64,000 nucleotides of DNA from a virus. Each line of letters begins with the position of its first letter. The first letter of the stretch is position 1. The position numbers were made by a program, and so were the translations under genes. Location of the stretch: positions 27,614 to 91,613 of IMG/VR virus record IMGVR_UViG_3300005528_000048. One strand, given 5' to 3'. Below, in pieces: positions 25,103 through 33,603 of the stretch. The notes under the pieces were generated by a model, which was given only the letters and a program-made list of their open reading frames with translations, did no database searches and had not been told where the DNA came from.

Positions 25103-26140
25103 TTAATTAATGTAAGGCCAACCTGAGTCTCGCGCAACCATTTTCTCAACAAGTTGCGAGAAAGATGTGTTTGGAATCCAGCCAAGCTCTTCTCTTGCTG
25201 GTGTCGAATCACCCCAAAGAAGATCAACTTCTGCTGGACGATAGAAAGCTGGATTAATTACTACAAGCTTTTGTTTCGTGTTTTTGTCAATAAAAACTTC
25301 ATCTAAACCGTTGCCAATCCACTCACCTTCAATAGAAGCAGCTTCGAAGGCTAGTTCAATAAATTCTCTTACTGAGTGAGTTTCATTAGCAGAGAGAACA
25401 TAGTCTTTTGGCTTTTCTTGATTAAGCATCAGCCAAACACCGCGCACAAAATCTTGAGCATCGCTCCAATCTCTTTTGGCGTCAACATTGCCAAGCTCCA
25501 TTGGCAAGAAAGATTCGTCACTTTTTTTGGCGTTATAGATTCTTGCTACATTTTTAGTGATTTTTCGCGTTACGAACTCTTCTCCGCGACGAACGCCTTC
25601 GTGATTAAATAAGATTCCTTGAACAGCATAAATGCCATAAGACTCTCGGTAAACCTTTACCAAATGATGCGCAGCGCACTTAGAAGCGCCGTATGGCGAT
25701 CTTGGACGAAATGGATGGTTGATGTCTTGTGGAGAATATGCAACATCTCCGAACTGTTCGCTGCTGCCAGCATTATAGAATCTAGTTTCTGGAGAAAGGT
25801 TTCTAATAGCTTCAAGACAATGAAGCACTCCCATGCAGTTTGTTTGCATGTGATTAATTGGCATCTTCCAACTATTGCCAACAAAAGAGTTTGCAGCGAA
25901 GTTGATGAAGTAATCTGGCTTGATTTCTCTAATTGCTTGATTAATGCTTTCCGCATCAGTAAGGTCCAACTCTAACAATTTAAATCTTTCGTGGTTCTTG
26001 ATATTTTCAATGTTTTGATGATTTGGAACACTCAAGCGTCTATGCGCCCCGTAAACAAAGTTGTTTGGGTCTTTTAGCAGATGGTCTGCCATCAGCGAGC
26101 CATCTTGACCAGTAATACCAGTTATAATAATTGTTTTCAT
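25103..26140 (-). CDS. gmd: GDP-mannose 4,6-dehydratase
   Basis: The 345-residue protein matches the short-chain dehydrogenase GMD: TGITGQDGSLMADHLL (NAD(P) GxxGxxG), INFAANSFVGNSW, NAGSSEQFG with the catalytic Ser, SPYGASKCAAH (YxxxK), NHEGVRRGEEFVTRKI, and NPAFYRPAEVDLLWGD. It converts GDP-mannose to GDP-4-keto-6-deoxymannose, precursor of fucose, rhamnose or perosamine sugars. No partner reductase or aminotransferase is recognised in the window, so later steps may use host enzymes. Confidence 0.93.
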   Translation of the reverse strand: MKTIIITGITGQDGSLMADHLLKDPNNFVYGAHRRLSVPNHQNIENIKNHERFKLLELDLTDAESINQAIREIKPDYFINFAANSFVGNSWKMPINHMQTNCMGVLHCLEAIRNLSPETRFYNAGSSEQFGDVAYSPQDINHPFRPRSPYGASKCAAHHLVKVYRESYGIYAVQGILFNHEGVRRGEEFVTRKITKNVARIYNAKKSDESFLPMELGNVDAKRDWSDAQDFVRGVWLMLNQEKPKDYVLSANETHSVREFIELAFEAASIEGEWIGNGLDEVFIDKNTKQKLVVINPAFYRPAEVDLLWGDSTPAREELGWIPNTSFSQLVEKMVARDSGWPYIN

Positions 26141-26484
26141 GATTTAAGTTCTGTAGTTTGTATATCGGGGAAAAATTTATTTTGTAAAGCCACTTTGCAA
26201 TAATACCTTTTCATATTTAAATCGTCCACTTCTTTTGCGGAAATCTTTCCATAACGAGCTTCTTCTACAGCTTCAAAAGTTTTAAAATTAGCGTCAATTA
26301 AATTTTTAAATTCTTGAGAACGCACAATTTTAATATGTTGGTCTTCTGGTATTTGATTCAGGATATGTTCATTACATAAAGTTCTTGCGGTAAGGGTTTT
26401 TTCATTATTGAATATTTTGTGTTTAACCGCAAGGATGGCTAAATAATCATAAGCGTACCCCTCATCTACTAAAATTGTGATCAT
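26137..26484 (-). CDS. Unknown protein in sugar block
   Basis: From the ATG at 26484 (ATGA overlap with the GT9-like gene) the product is 115 residues: MITILVDEGYAYDYLAILAVKH, then helical charged stretches ending before gmd, which it overlaps by four bases. No motif recognised. Its coupling to both neighbours suggests a role in the same sugar pathway. Confidence 0.5.
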   Translation of the reverse strand: MITILVDEGYAYDYLAILAVKHKIFNNEKTLTARTLCNEHILNQIPEDQHIKIVRSQEFKNLIDANFKTFEAVEEARYGKISAKEVDDLNMKRYYCKVALQNKFFPDIQTTELKS

Positions 26485-27179
26485 AATTGATAATATGTAA
26501 TTGATGGATGATTGTAATTCCACTCATCTGCATTGAATAGTGGATGATTTTGTGGCTGAATAACTTGACAATGAGCGCCAACAGAAATAGCCAAGTGCAT
26601 ATCTCCAGTATTGCATCCAACATAAAGGCCCACTTTTCTCAATAAGCAAATATATTTACTCAGTTCCAAGTCTGTTAAAATATTTTCATATTTAATAGAA
26701 ACTGGATTACTAGAGCTTTGACAAATAATTGGAGTTAAGCCATCAGAAATTAATTTATCAAATAACTGCTCATAACTATCAACCTTTAAGCTTCTTACTT
26801 CATGCCACTGTTTTGCACAATGCGGCACAAAAATTACTGGATTAATCTTATTGATAAGATAATTTGCAGTCCAAATTTCTGATTCTTGATTTGAATGTAA
26901 AACTAAAGGTCTATTATCTAATAATTCTGCATGTTGAAAAAAATTTCTTAGTTTTCGTGTAGCATAGTGACCCCCACCAAGATCGGGCAAATATTGATTA
27001 ACGTCTTCTATTATAACATCAGCGATGCCATCAAATAAAATAGAAAACCTTTTTATTTTAGCAGGCAATGAAACAATTGGTTTTTTATTATTTGCAAGCA
27101 AGTGCTTACAAATACAAGTAAGTATTAACGTATCACCTAACCCCTCGGATGGACAAGATAATTTAATTAAATTATCCAT
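26481..27179 (-). CDS. Glycosyltransferase family 9-like protein
   Basis: The 232-residue protein begins IKLSCPSEGLGDTLILTCICKHL, the GxGD-like N-lobe of family 9 (heptosyltransferase-type) enzymes. It ends with KVGLYVGCNTGDMHLAISVGAHC, which matches the family's D/N-S/T-G-xxH-x-A motif. It is shorter than bacterial heptosyltransferases (about 340), so the N-lobe may be reduced. It probably transfers a sugar in the phage-encoded glycan pathway. Confidence 0.7.
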   Translation of the reverse strand: MDNLIKLSCPSEGLGDTLILTCICKHLLANNKKPIVSLPAKIKRFSILFDGIADVIIEDVNQYLPDLGGGHYATRKLRNFFQHAELLDNRPLVLHSNQESEIWTANYLINKINPVIFVPHCAKQWHEVRSLKVDSYEQLFDKLISDGLTPIICQSSSNPVSIKYENILTDLELSKYICLLRKVGLYVGCNTGDMHLAISVGAHCQVIQPQNHPLFNADEWNYNHPSITYYQL

Positions 27180-27180
27180 G

Positions 27181-27951
27181 TTATAATTTTAATTTATGTT
27201 TAAGATAAGGGTATTCAAAGTCTTCGTGTTTCATGTGAATCTTGTGAGCGGGGTCTTGCCCACCGCCTTCAACATACCAATGTTCGTGCCAGAACTCATG
27301 GTTTCTCTTTAGTCGAGAGTCTAAATCTACATAACCAAAATGAACAACAAATGGTGAAACACCAAGCTCCAAGCGTTGTAGATCAGTTGTGGTTGCCATT
27401 GTTGAAACAAATTCTCCATCAGCATTAACCAAGTCACAACCATCGCTCATTTTAGTATTAATTGTGCCGTCTTGTTTTCTGGCCGCTTTACTTGGCGCAC
27501 GATAAGCTTGTCCTTTATTGAAATATTGCTTGTTAGTAATTGAAGAATAGTGATTCCAATCTTTATAAAGATTCACAGATGCAACTGCTGCACACTGAAC
27601 TGGACTAAGAGCAATTTGCATGGCTAAAATTTCCCACAGTGGTTTTTGCCACAATGGAATGTACTCATCGAGATCGAGTTGAATCTTAAAATCTTGCGTG
27701 CAAGCTTGAAGGGCGGCATTTTTAATCTTGCCATCAAGCCAAGGGTCTTGATATGAAAAATCGGTTTCTATAATTTTCCAGTTAGAAAAGTCTTTTAAAG
27801 TTTCTGAGATTGCTTCCTTTGTATTATCTACGGAAGTATTAACTGCGATGATTACTTCATCTGCAAATTTGCATGAATTTTGAACGCTGTTTTCCCAACC
27901 AACAAAGCCATGCTTGATGAGGTTAAATGCTGAATGATAAATGCTAAACAT
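27181..27951 (-). CDS. Glycosyltransferase family 2-like protein
   Basis: The 256-residue protein has FADEVIIAVNTSVDNTKEAI, the first GT-A Rossmann-like unit, and DFKIQLDLDEYIPLW, a D-x-D-type nucleotide-sugar site. The C-terminal part is rich in Trp and His (FWHEHWYVEGGG). It begins 8 bases inside the end of the SemiSWEET-like gene and ends one base before the GT9-like gene starts, in one transcript. Confidence 0.72.
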   Translation of the reverse strand: MFSIYHSAFNLIKHGFVGWENSVQNSCKFADEVIIAVNTSVDNTKEAISETLKDFSNWKIIETDFSYQDPWLDGKIKNAALQACTQDFKIQLDLDEYIPLWQKPLWEILAMQIALSPVQCAAVASVNLYKDWNHYSSITNKQYFNKGQAYRAPSKAARKQDGTINTKMSDGCDLVNADGEFVSTMATTTDLQRLELGVSPFVVHFGYVDLDSRLKRNHEFWHEHWYVEGGGQDPAHKIHMKHEDFEYPYLKHKLKL

Positions 27952-28228
27952 GTTTTTTGTAAATGTAATAAATTGCCACCATGACTGTTGCAGAAACTAG
28001 GCCACAAAAATAATTTACTATCCACCAAAAATCCCATCCAACACGCAAAAGGGTATATCCCATTGCTGAGACATACCCAATTATTGAAAGAATAAACATG
28101 CCAACGCTAACGTCTTGCACATTTTTTGTCCTCAAACTTTTGGAGATTTGAGGAATGTAGCAGACTGAGAAGCAGAACGTATAAATAACACCTAGAATCT
28201 GTTCGATCACTAGGATAATACGAAACAA
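27944..28228 (-). CDS. SemiSWEET/PQ-loop sugar transporter-like membrane protein
   Basis: The protein has at most 94 residues with three predicted membrane helices (about 5-23, 38-58 and 66-88). The first is followed by CYIPQISKSLRTKNVQDVS, the PQ-loop signature in which the proline-glutamine pair bends the helix and a Lys-Ser/Val-Ser segment follows. Length and topology match SemiSWEETs, which dimerise to move sugars across membranes. The start is uncertain: TTG at 28228 or GTG at 28210, the latter preceded by a TATTAT box. It sits in the sugar-nucleotide block. Sugar transport is inferred, not shown. Confidence 0.75.
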   Translation of the reverse strand: MFRIILVIEQILGVIYTFCFSVCYIPQISKSLRTKNVQDVSVGMFILSIIGYVSAMGYTLLRVGWDFWWIVNYFCGLVSATVMVAIYYIYKKHV

Positions 28229-28243
28229 TAAAGAATTTTCTAA

Positions 28244-29278
28244 TTAAATTCCCACTTCCTCTTCAATGTAATAAACATTGTCTAATAGAGGATTAAGAGC
28301 TAAAACTTCTTCTTGAGAAGGAAAGTCTTCTTCATTCAAAATAGCATCAGACATTCTGATTTCTCTTTCGGCCTGTTTGATATAAAAGGCTTCGATTGGG
28401 TCTTCACTGCTAGTGATTTCAGTAACAGTCTTGCCCTTCTCCCAAGTTCTACAAGCCCAATATCTAGCTTTCCATTTAGGACCAGGGTTGCTGTCGCATT
28501 GATGTCTTGCGCGGAAATTCTTGCGGCGTTCAGGGTCATCGCGTTTGATTTCCATGTTAGGGTCGCCAAATTTAACCATCACAGTGTTGCCTTTGTCGTT
28601 TTTAACATAAACGCCAAATTTCTTATTAGAGCCAGAAGGAAGTCTGAAAGGCTTATTAAGAGTTTTCTTTTCTGCTTCGGTATAGTCAATGTCTTCATTG
28701 AAGATGTCCATTTCTTCGAATAAAACACCAGCTTCGATTAGATTAATATGAGCTAATTGAAGCTCAAGGTCTTCAAAATCATAATAGTCGTGATTATGAT
28801 CAAAAGCTTCGGAACCTTTGGCAATGTCGCCATCAGCAGCTTTATATGCATCTTTGACTTTTTCGCCACGCATCATTTTCAAGAAAGTATTGACGCGAGC
28901 CATTGCCCACTGCTGACGACTCTTGCCTGGACGATGAGTGGAACTAAAAGCACCCAAGCCACGGCGATAAACTTTCTTTAATTGAGAAAGAGAAACTTTA
29001 CGGCTGTGCTTGGAGTTATGATCTTCAACTTTCTTTTTTAGAGACTCAGTGATTTTATCATTGAAAGTGATTTCGGCCTTAACAACTTCTTTTTTATCAT
29101 CTTTCTCAAGATTTTTCTCAGCGCGTTCTTTAGCATCTGGAGTAGTGCCAGCAGAGCCTGGCTCATTCATTTTTGAACCCTTTTTACGCTCATCTGGCTT
29201 CGCAGGAGTTTGTGCGGAGCTTTTTGGTCCAGGGCGGTTCTTGGCCTCTAAAATCTGTTGAGAAAAATCTACTTCCAT
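28244..29278 (-). CDS. Probable phage head/structural protein (DUF5872-like plus cysteine module)
   Basis: The 344-residue protein has a charged, low-complexity start, then KKVYRRGLGAFSSTHRPGKS with QQWAMARVNTFLKMM at about 100-135, a DUF5872-type module. At about 235-280 a module reads VKFGDPNMEIKRDDPERRK then RARHQCDSNPGPKWKARYWAC. Both modules occur in small proteins or fused to head maturation proteins of tailed phages, but their function is not settled. It is followed upstream by the nrd operon. Confidence 0.6.
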   Translation of the reverse strand: MEVDFSQQILEAKNRPGPKSSAQTPAKPDERKKGSKMNEPGSAGTTPDAKERAEKNLEKDDKKEVVKAEITFNDKITESLKKKVEDHNSKHSRKVSLSQLKKVYRRGLGAFSSTHRPGKSRQQWAMARVNTFLKMMRGEKVKDAYKAADGDIAKGSEAFDHNHDYYDFEDLELQLAHINLIEAGVLFEEMDIFNEDIDYTEAEKKTLNKPFRLPSGSNKKFGVYVKNDKGNTVMVKFGDPNMEIKRDDPERRKNFRARHQCDSNPGPKWKARYWACRTWEKGKTVTEITSSEDPIEAFYIKQAEREIRMSDAILNEEDFPSQEEVLALNPLLDNVYYIEEEVGI

Positions 29279-29321
29279 GTTTACTTTTTACACTTAAAAA
29301 ATTATTTTTATCAACAATTAG

Positions 29322-30968
29322 TTAAGCTTCGCAAGACTTACACTCATTAAGGGAGCGAGCCAATAATTGACTTGGATTGCTTGATTTTTGGTAGTAAAAG
29401 CCTTTGATGCCTTGCTGCCAGCCAAAGATCATTAGTTTACTTACTTCTCCAACGGTTGTTGCTGGAGGAATCATAAGATTGAGGCTCTGACCTTGATCAA
29501 TGAACTTTTGGCGTTGAGCAGCTTGGATAACAATTTCCTTTTGGGAGATTTCTCCAAAGGTCTTGAACACATCCTTTTCGTGATCTGTCAAGAAATCAAG
29601 ATGCTGAACTGAGCCGCCATTTTCCAGAATGCTCTTCCAAACTTCTTGGTCGTCTTTATCTTTTTGCTTCAAGAGTTCTTTAAGATATGGATTCTTGTAT
29701 GTGAAAGAGCCTTTGGCAAGTTTCTTGACATAGTAATTGGAGTTTTGAGGCTCAATACCTTGAGAAACTTGACCAAGAATAAAAGAAGAAGAAACTGTTG
29801 GAGCAATAGCTAAACGAGTAACCATTCTTTCGCCATATCCTTTGAGCATTTCTGGCTCACCATATTTTTCAGCCATTTCTTTGCTTGCCTTCAAGCTTTT
29901 TTCTGAAATGAGCTTGAAAACGCTTGCGTTCAATAGTTTGGCTTCCATGCTTTCCCATGCAATGTTTTTGGCTTGCAAGAGAGAATGCCAACCTAAAACT
30001 CCAAGACCAACCGCTCTCTGCTCTTTTGCAAACTTATTAGCAGCAGCCATGAACGGCATATTTTCAGTCTTACGAATGTATTCTTCGGTCACAGTATCAA
30101 GGAAGTAGGTCAATACTTCAACAGCGTCAGTGTCCTTCCATTCATCGTAATGCAATAGATTAATGCTTGAAAGCACGCAAACAAACGAAGTATCCTTGTC
30201 AGAAGAAAGATTAATCTCATTACAGAGATTGCTGGCATAAATTTTTACGCCTTTGTCTTTATAAACTGCTGGCGCTTGCTCATTTGCGTTGCCAGTGAAG
30301 TGAATATATGGATAGCCACTTTCAAAACGCTTCTTGATAACTTGGCCCCAAATTTTGAGCTTATCTTTGTCTTTGTTCAAAAGACCTTCCATCCATTCGT
30401 TTGAAATGCAAACACCAATGCTGAGTTCTTGGATTGGATGTCCTTCGCTACGAATACGAAGAAACTCTTCTAAATCTGGATGATCAATATCCAAATACGC
30501 TGCCATTGAACCACGGCGGACATTGGATTGAGAAACAATGTTGGCTACCTTGTCAAAGAGTTCCATGAAATGAACGCTGCCACTTGATGTTCCGCCAGAA
30601 CTAATGGTTGCGCCTCTTGGACGCAGCTTGCCAAAATAAGCAGATGTTCCAGCAGCGTTCTTTGTCATCATTCCAATTTCAGCATTCTTATACAAAATGC
30701 TATCCATTGTATCGTCAATGAATGAGCCATTGCATGAGCAAGGTAAGCCTCTTTCAAGACCATAGTTTGCCCATACTGGAGAGGACAAACTAAACCAGCC
30801 ACGCGACATGTAATCTTCGAACTTGTCTGCAAAGCCTCTGATCTTCAAATACTTTTCGGCAGTTTCAGCAATTTCTCTAACTCTTTCTTCTGCGGTTTGA
30901 TCTTCTCTAACGTAACCGCGAGCAAGAAATTCGCGGGATTTTTGATTTAGCCAGTAGTATTTTGTCAT
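29322..30968 (-). CDS. nrdA: Ribonucleoside-diphosphate reductase class I, alpha subunit
   Basis: The 548-residue protein is a short class I NrdA without the N-terminal ATP cone. All catalytic residues are visible: the Cys pair region LPCSCNGSF, NLCNEINLS (Asn, radical Cys and Glu), CVLSSINLL (third Cys), KGFYYQKSS (the Tyr pair for radical transfer), and a C-terminal CKSCEA pair for re-reduction. It makes deoxyribonucleotides. It starts 2 bases after nrdB and shares its promoter. Loss of the ATP cone implies weaker dATP feedback control. Confidence 0.95.
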   Translation of the reverse strand: MTKYYWLNQKSREFLARGYVREDQTAEERVREIAETAEKYLKIRGFADKFEDYMSRGWFSLSSPVWANYGLERGLPCSCNGSFIDDTMDSILYKNAEIGMMTKNAAGTSAYFGKLRPRGATISSGGTSSGSVHFMELFDKVANIVSQSNVRRGSMAAYLDIDHPDLEEFLRIRSEGHPIQELSIGVCISNEWMEGLLNKDKDKLKIWGQVIKKRFESGYPYIHFTGNANEQAPAVYKDKGVKIYASNLCNEINLSSDKDTSFVCVLSSINLLHYDEWKDTDAVEVLTYFLDTVTEEYIRKTENMPFMAAANKFAKEQRAVGLGVLGWHSLLQAKNIAWESMEAKLLNASVFKLISEKSLKASKEMAEKYGEPEMLKGYGERMVTRLAIAPTVSSSFILGQVSQGIEPQNSNYYVKKLAKGSFTYKNPYLKELLKQKDKDDQEVWKSILENGGSVQHLDFLTDHEKDVFKTFGEISQKEIVIQAAQRQKFIDQGQSLNLMIPPATTVGEVSKLMIFGWQQGIKGFYYQKSSNPSQLLARSLNECKSCEA

Positions 30969-30969
30969 T

Positions 30970-31944
30970 TTAAACGAGTTCTTCTAGTTCGAATGTTTTA
31001 TTTTTCTTTGCGTAGTCAACAGGACGTTGGTAGAAAAAGTCAACAGCATTGTTTGCCAAGACTTCTTCATCCATCCACTCATAGTCTCTAGCAAGCGTTT
31101 TGTCAATGGTAAATAAGGGTTTGAAACCAATCTCTTTCAAAGAATCATTGATTCTATTTTTCACATACTCTTTGAGAATATTAGCATTCATTCTTTGTGC
31201 GCTAAAGTCGCCAATAATCCAATCAATAATCTTGGATTCTGCTTTGAAAGCTTCTTCTGCTTCGTGCAAGATTCTTTGCTCCAAATCAGCATCGAAAAGC
31301 TCTGGACACTCTTTGCGAATCACGTTCACAAGTTTCATGCCAACTTTAGCATGAATGAGTTCTTCGTTCTTGGTATAGGTGACTTGTTGAGTTGTGTCTT
31401 TTAGCACATTGCGATAACGCCCGAACCAAAGAATAATGTAAAATTGAGAAAACAAAGAAACATTCTCAATGAAAAGAGTAAAAAGAATGAGTGCATAAAC
31501 ATATTGTTTACGAGAGTCTTTGTAGAAACGATGAGTGTATTTGCGAAGATAGTTGACACGACCAGACACAACATCAAGCTTGAGATTTTCCTCAAAGATT
31601 TCTTCCATATCAAGAACTTCAAGAAGACGCTGATAAGCATTGTTGTGAATCACTTCCACTCCAGCCATCACATAACCAAGATCAGTGAGTGATGGGTGGG
31701 GAAGATTGTCTCCGAGCTTGGCCCAAAACTTTTTAACCGCCACTTCGATCTGACCAATGGCAGAAAGCGTGCGAATAATAACTTCTTGCTCTTCTTTGCT
31801 TAGATTTACTTTGAAATCTTGAAGATCACTGGAGAAGCTAAATTCTTTATGCGTCCAGAACCCTTCGTGCATTGCTGAAATAAAATCTTGAACCCAAGGA
31901 TACCGATCTGGCTTGCGCGAAATTTGCTCGTCGAAAATAGTCAT
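30970..31944 (-). CDS. nrdB: Ribonucleoside-diphosphate reductase class I, beta subunit
   Basis: From the ATG at 31944 the product is 324 residues. Metal ligands are visible: Glu in AIGQIEVAVKKFW, EVIHNNAYQRLLE (E-x-x-H with Tyr at the radical position), Glu in FIENVSLF, and KNEELIHAKVG (E..H). It holds the di-metal centre that activates NrdA. The start was chosen because a promoter ends five bases before it; the longer frame to 32004 would run through the promoter. Confidence 0.94.
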   Translation of the reverse strand: MTIFDEQISRKPDRYPWVQDFISAMHEGFWTHKEFSFSSDLQDFKVNLSKEEQEVIIRTLSAIGQIEVAVKKFWAKLGDNLPHPSLTDLGYVMAGVEVIHNNAYQRLLEVLDMEEIFEENLKLDVVSGRVNYLRKYTHRFYKDSRKQYVYALILFTLFIENVSLFSQFYIILWFGRYRNVLKDTTQQVTYTKNEELIHAKVGMKLVNVIRKECPELFDADLEQRILHEAEEAFKAESKIIDWIIGDFSAQRMNANILKEYVKNRINDSLKEIGFKPLFTIDKTLARDYEWMDEEVLANNAVDFFYQRPVDYAKKNKTFELEELV

Positions 31945-31949
31945 ACGAT

Positions 31950-31977
31950 ATATTACACACTGGTTGGTCGCTGTCAA
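31950..31977 (-). promoter_or_regulatory. Leaderless sigma70-type promoter for nrdBA
   Basis: On the minus strand TTGACA (31977-31972), a 16-base spacer and TAATAT (31955-31950) end five bases before the nrdB ATG at 31944. The transcript should begin at or next to the start codon. Confidence 0.8.
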
Positions 31978-32095
31978 GAATTTTGAAACAGAAAAATTTC
32001 TCAAACTTTTTTCACATTTTTTGAAAGAAATACCCCCTCTCCCTTCGTATCCCTAGCGTTCTTTCCTTGCCGAACGTAAATAGTCCTTAAAATAA

Positions 32096-32137
32096 TATTT
32101 ATACTAAAGTTTCTTTAAAGTATATATCGTATAAATA
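32096..32137. promoter_or_regulatory. Inverted repeat of two outward TATAAATA boxes between nrd and dut operons
   Basis: TATTTATAC (32096-32104) and GTATAAATA (32129-32137) are a perfect 9-base inverted repeat with a 24-base spacer. Each arm, read outward, contains TATAAATA, which equals the T4-type late promoter box. The surrounding 240-base gap (31945-32184) holds no gene. It also has a smaller interrupted inverted repeat inside the spacer (ATACTAAAG...). It may be a divergent late promoter or an operator. Confidence 0.5.
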
Positions 32138-32184
32138 TAGAAAAATCTTCTTGACAGAAGATGTTTTCTGGAAGAAGTTGAGAT

Positions 32185-32472
32185 ATGGTTATCCTCAAAA
32201 ACTTCAAACAAAAAATCTTCCTTGTCCAAAGTGGCGATTGGGAGTGTGTAGTTAACGCAGAAGACGTTACAGATGCTTGCTCAAAAGCACTAGAACAAGC
32301 AATGGCTTGCTACAAAGAAGCTGGTCTTGAAAATATCAGTCTTGGTTTTTTAATGTCTTGTCAAGAAATTCAGGAAGATTTAGAAAATATTTCGTATGTT
32401 CATACAGCGGCTATTTTAGCAAACAATGGCCACTACGAACTCGCTAAAAATTTAGATAATGAATTTTCCTGA
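32185..32472 (+). CDS. Small protein at head of dut operon, unknown function
   Basis: A 95-residue protein begins after GGAAGAAG, a fair ribosome-binding site. The sequence (SGDWECVVNAEDVTDACSKALEQAMACYKEAGLENI) looks like a small alpha-beta fold. It overlaps the dut gene by 14 bases and leads the nucleotide-metabolism transcript. No family recognised. Confidence 0.55.
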   Translation: MVILKNFKQKIFLVQSGDWECVVNAEDVTDACSKALEQAMACYKEAGLENISLGFLMSCQEIQEDLENISYVHTAAILANNGHYELAKNLDNEFS

Positions 32473-32992
32473 CCTGCTTTATGTTGTTGATCAAGATTCA
32501 AATTTATCCCATCCTGCCCATGATGGCGATGTTGGATATGATGTAGTTGCAGCTTCAAATCCAAAAATTGTTGGTGAATGTTTTGAAGACACCAACATTT
32601 ACAAAAGAATTGATTACATTGAGTATGATTTAAACGTCAAGGTTGACGGCTTTCAACCAGTCAATTCGCCAAATGAAGACATCTACACTCTTGTTTTTCC
32701 AAGATCAAGCGTGAGCAAATATAACTTGCTTTTAGCAAACTCCATTGGAGTTGTTGACTCTGGTTTTCGATCTACAATTAAAGTTAGATTTAAGTATATC
32801 ATGCAGCCAGAAGATTTAGTATTTTTTGATAATAAAATTCTCTGTATAGTTAATGAAAATAAAATTTATCAAAAAGGTGATAAAGTTTGCCAATTAGTAT
32901 TTCAAAAGCATTTTCACCCATCTATTGAATTTGTTGAAGAGCTTGAACAAACAGAAAGAAACGAAGGAGGCTTTGGCAGCACTGGCTTATGA
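32459..32992 (+). CDS. dut: dUTP diphosphatase (trimeric dUTPase)
   Basis: The 177-residue protein has the trimeric dUTPase motifs in order: AHDGDVGYDVV (motif 1), FPRSSVSKYNLLLANSIGVVD (motifs 2 and 3, with RSS and the catalytic Asp of GVVDSGF), KGDKVCQLVF (motif 4), and RNEGGFGSTGL (motif 5, the glycine-rich tail). It hydrolyses dUTP to dUMP, the substrate of ThyX (encoded at 60356), and keeps uracil out of DNA. There is an insertion of about 30 residues after motif 1. It overlaps the dNMP kinase gene by 4 bases. Confidence 0.93.
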   Translation: MNFPDLLYVVDQDSNLSHPAHDGDVGYDVVAASNPKIVGECFEDTNIYKRIDYIEYDLNVKVDGFQPVNSPNEDIYTLVFPRSSVSKYNLLLANSIGVVDSGFRSTIKVRFKYIMQPEDLVFFDNKILCIVNENKIYQKGDKVCQLVFQKHFHPSIEFVEELEQTERNEGGFGSTGL

Positions 32993-33603
32993 TTATTGGA
33001 ATTTCAGGAGTAGCCCGAAGTGGCAAAGACACTCTTGCCAACAACTTTGTAAAAATTTTTAAACATCTTGGCATCAAAGCCAAGAGATATGCTTTTGCAG
33101 ATGAGCTAAAGAGAGAAGTGCGACCATTTCTTAAAAAGAAAACTGGATTAGACTCCTTCACTCAAAATGATGACGAAAAGAAAATGATTCGTCCATTTCT
33201 TGTTGCTTATGGCACGCATATTCGCAGAGCGCTCAATGAGAACTGCTGGATTGATACTCTTTCTTCATATTTAAAAAATAACGAAATCGCAATCATTTCT
33301 GACGTTCGATACAAGAACGAGGCTGATTGGATTCAAAAAAATGGCTTTCTTATTCATATTGCGAGGCTTGACAAAGAAAACAATCTCATCAAACCAGCAA
33401 ATTCAGAAGAGCTTGAAAATGACCCTATTCTACAAGCACAAGCCAACTTGTCTTATGTTTGGCAAACAGTAGAAGAAAGCAAGGAAAAAGACAATCCATT
33501 CTCGCTTTCTGAATATAGCTGGGCTATTTTTGAACAATGCTTCGACTCGGAGGAAATCACACAATGGCAGACGACTTATCCCTTATCGAAGAAATCAAAA
33601 TAA
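32989..33603 (+). CDS. Deoxynucleoside monophosphate kinase
   Basis: The 204-residue protein starts IIGISGVARSGKDTLANNFV, the P-loop of T4 gp1-like dNMP kinases, and continues with YAFADELKREVRPFL, RPFLVAYGTHIRRALNENCWI, and IAIISDVRYKNEADWI (Walker B and lid). It phosphorylates dNMPs to dNDPs. It lies in one operon with dut and overlaps the sigma-like gene by 40 bases. Confidence 0.88.
   Translation: MIIGISGVARSGKDTLANNFVKIFKHLGIKAKRYAFADELKREVRPFLKKKTGLDSFTQNDDEKKMIRPFLVAYGTHIRRALNENCWIDTLSSYLKNNEIAIISDVRYKNEADWIQKNGFLIHIARLDKENNLIKPANSEELENDPILQAQANLSYVWQTVEESKEKDNPFSLSEYSWAIFEQCFDSEEITQWQTTYPLSKKSK

Noticed and set aside
32151-32184. TTGACA at 32151 as a promoter for the gene at 32185
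   Set aside because: The distance to the ATG equals the leaderless design, but the -10 position reads GAAGTT, which does not fit TAnnnT. A Shine-Dalgarno-like GGAAGAAG lies there instead.
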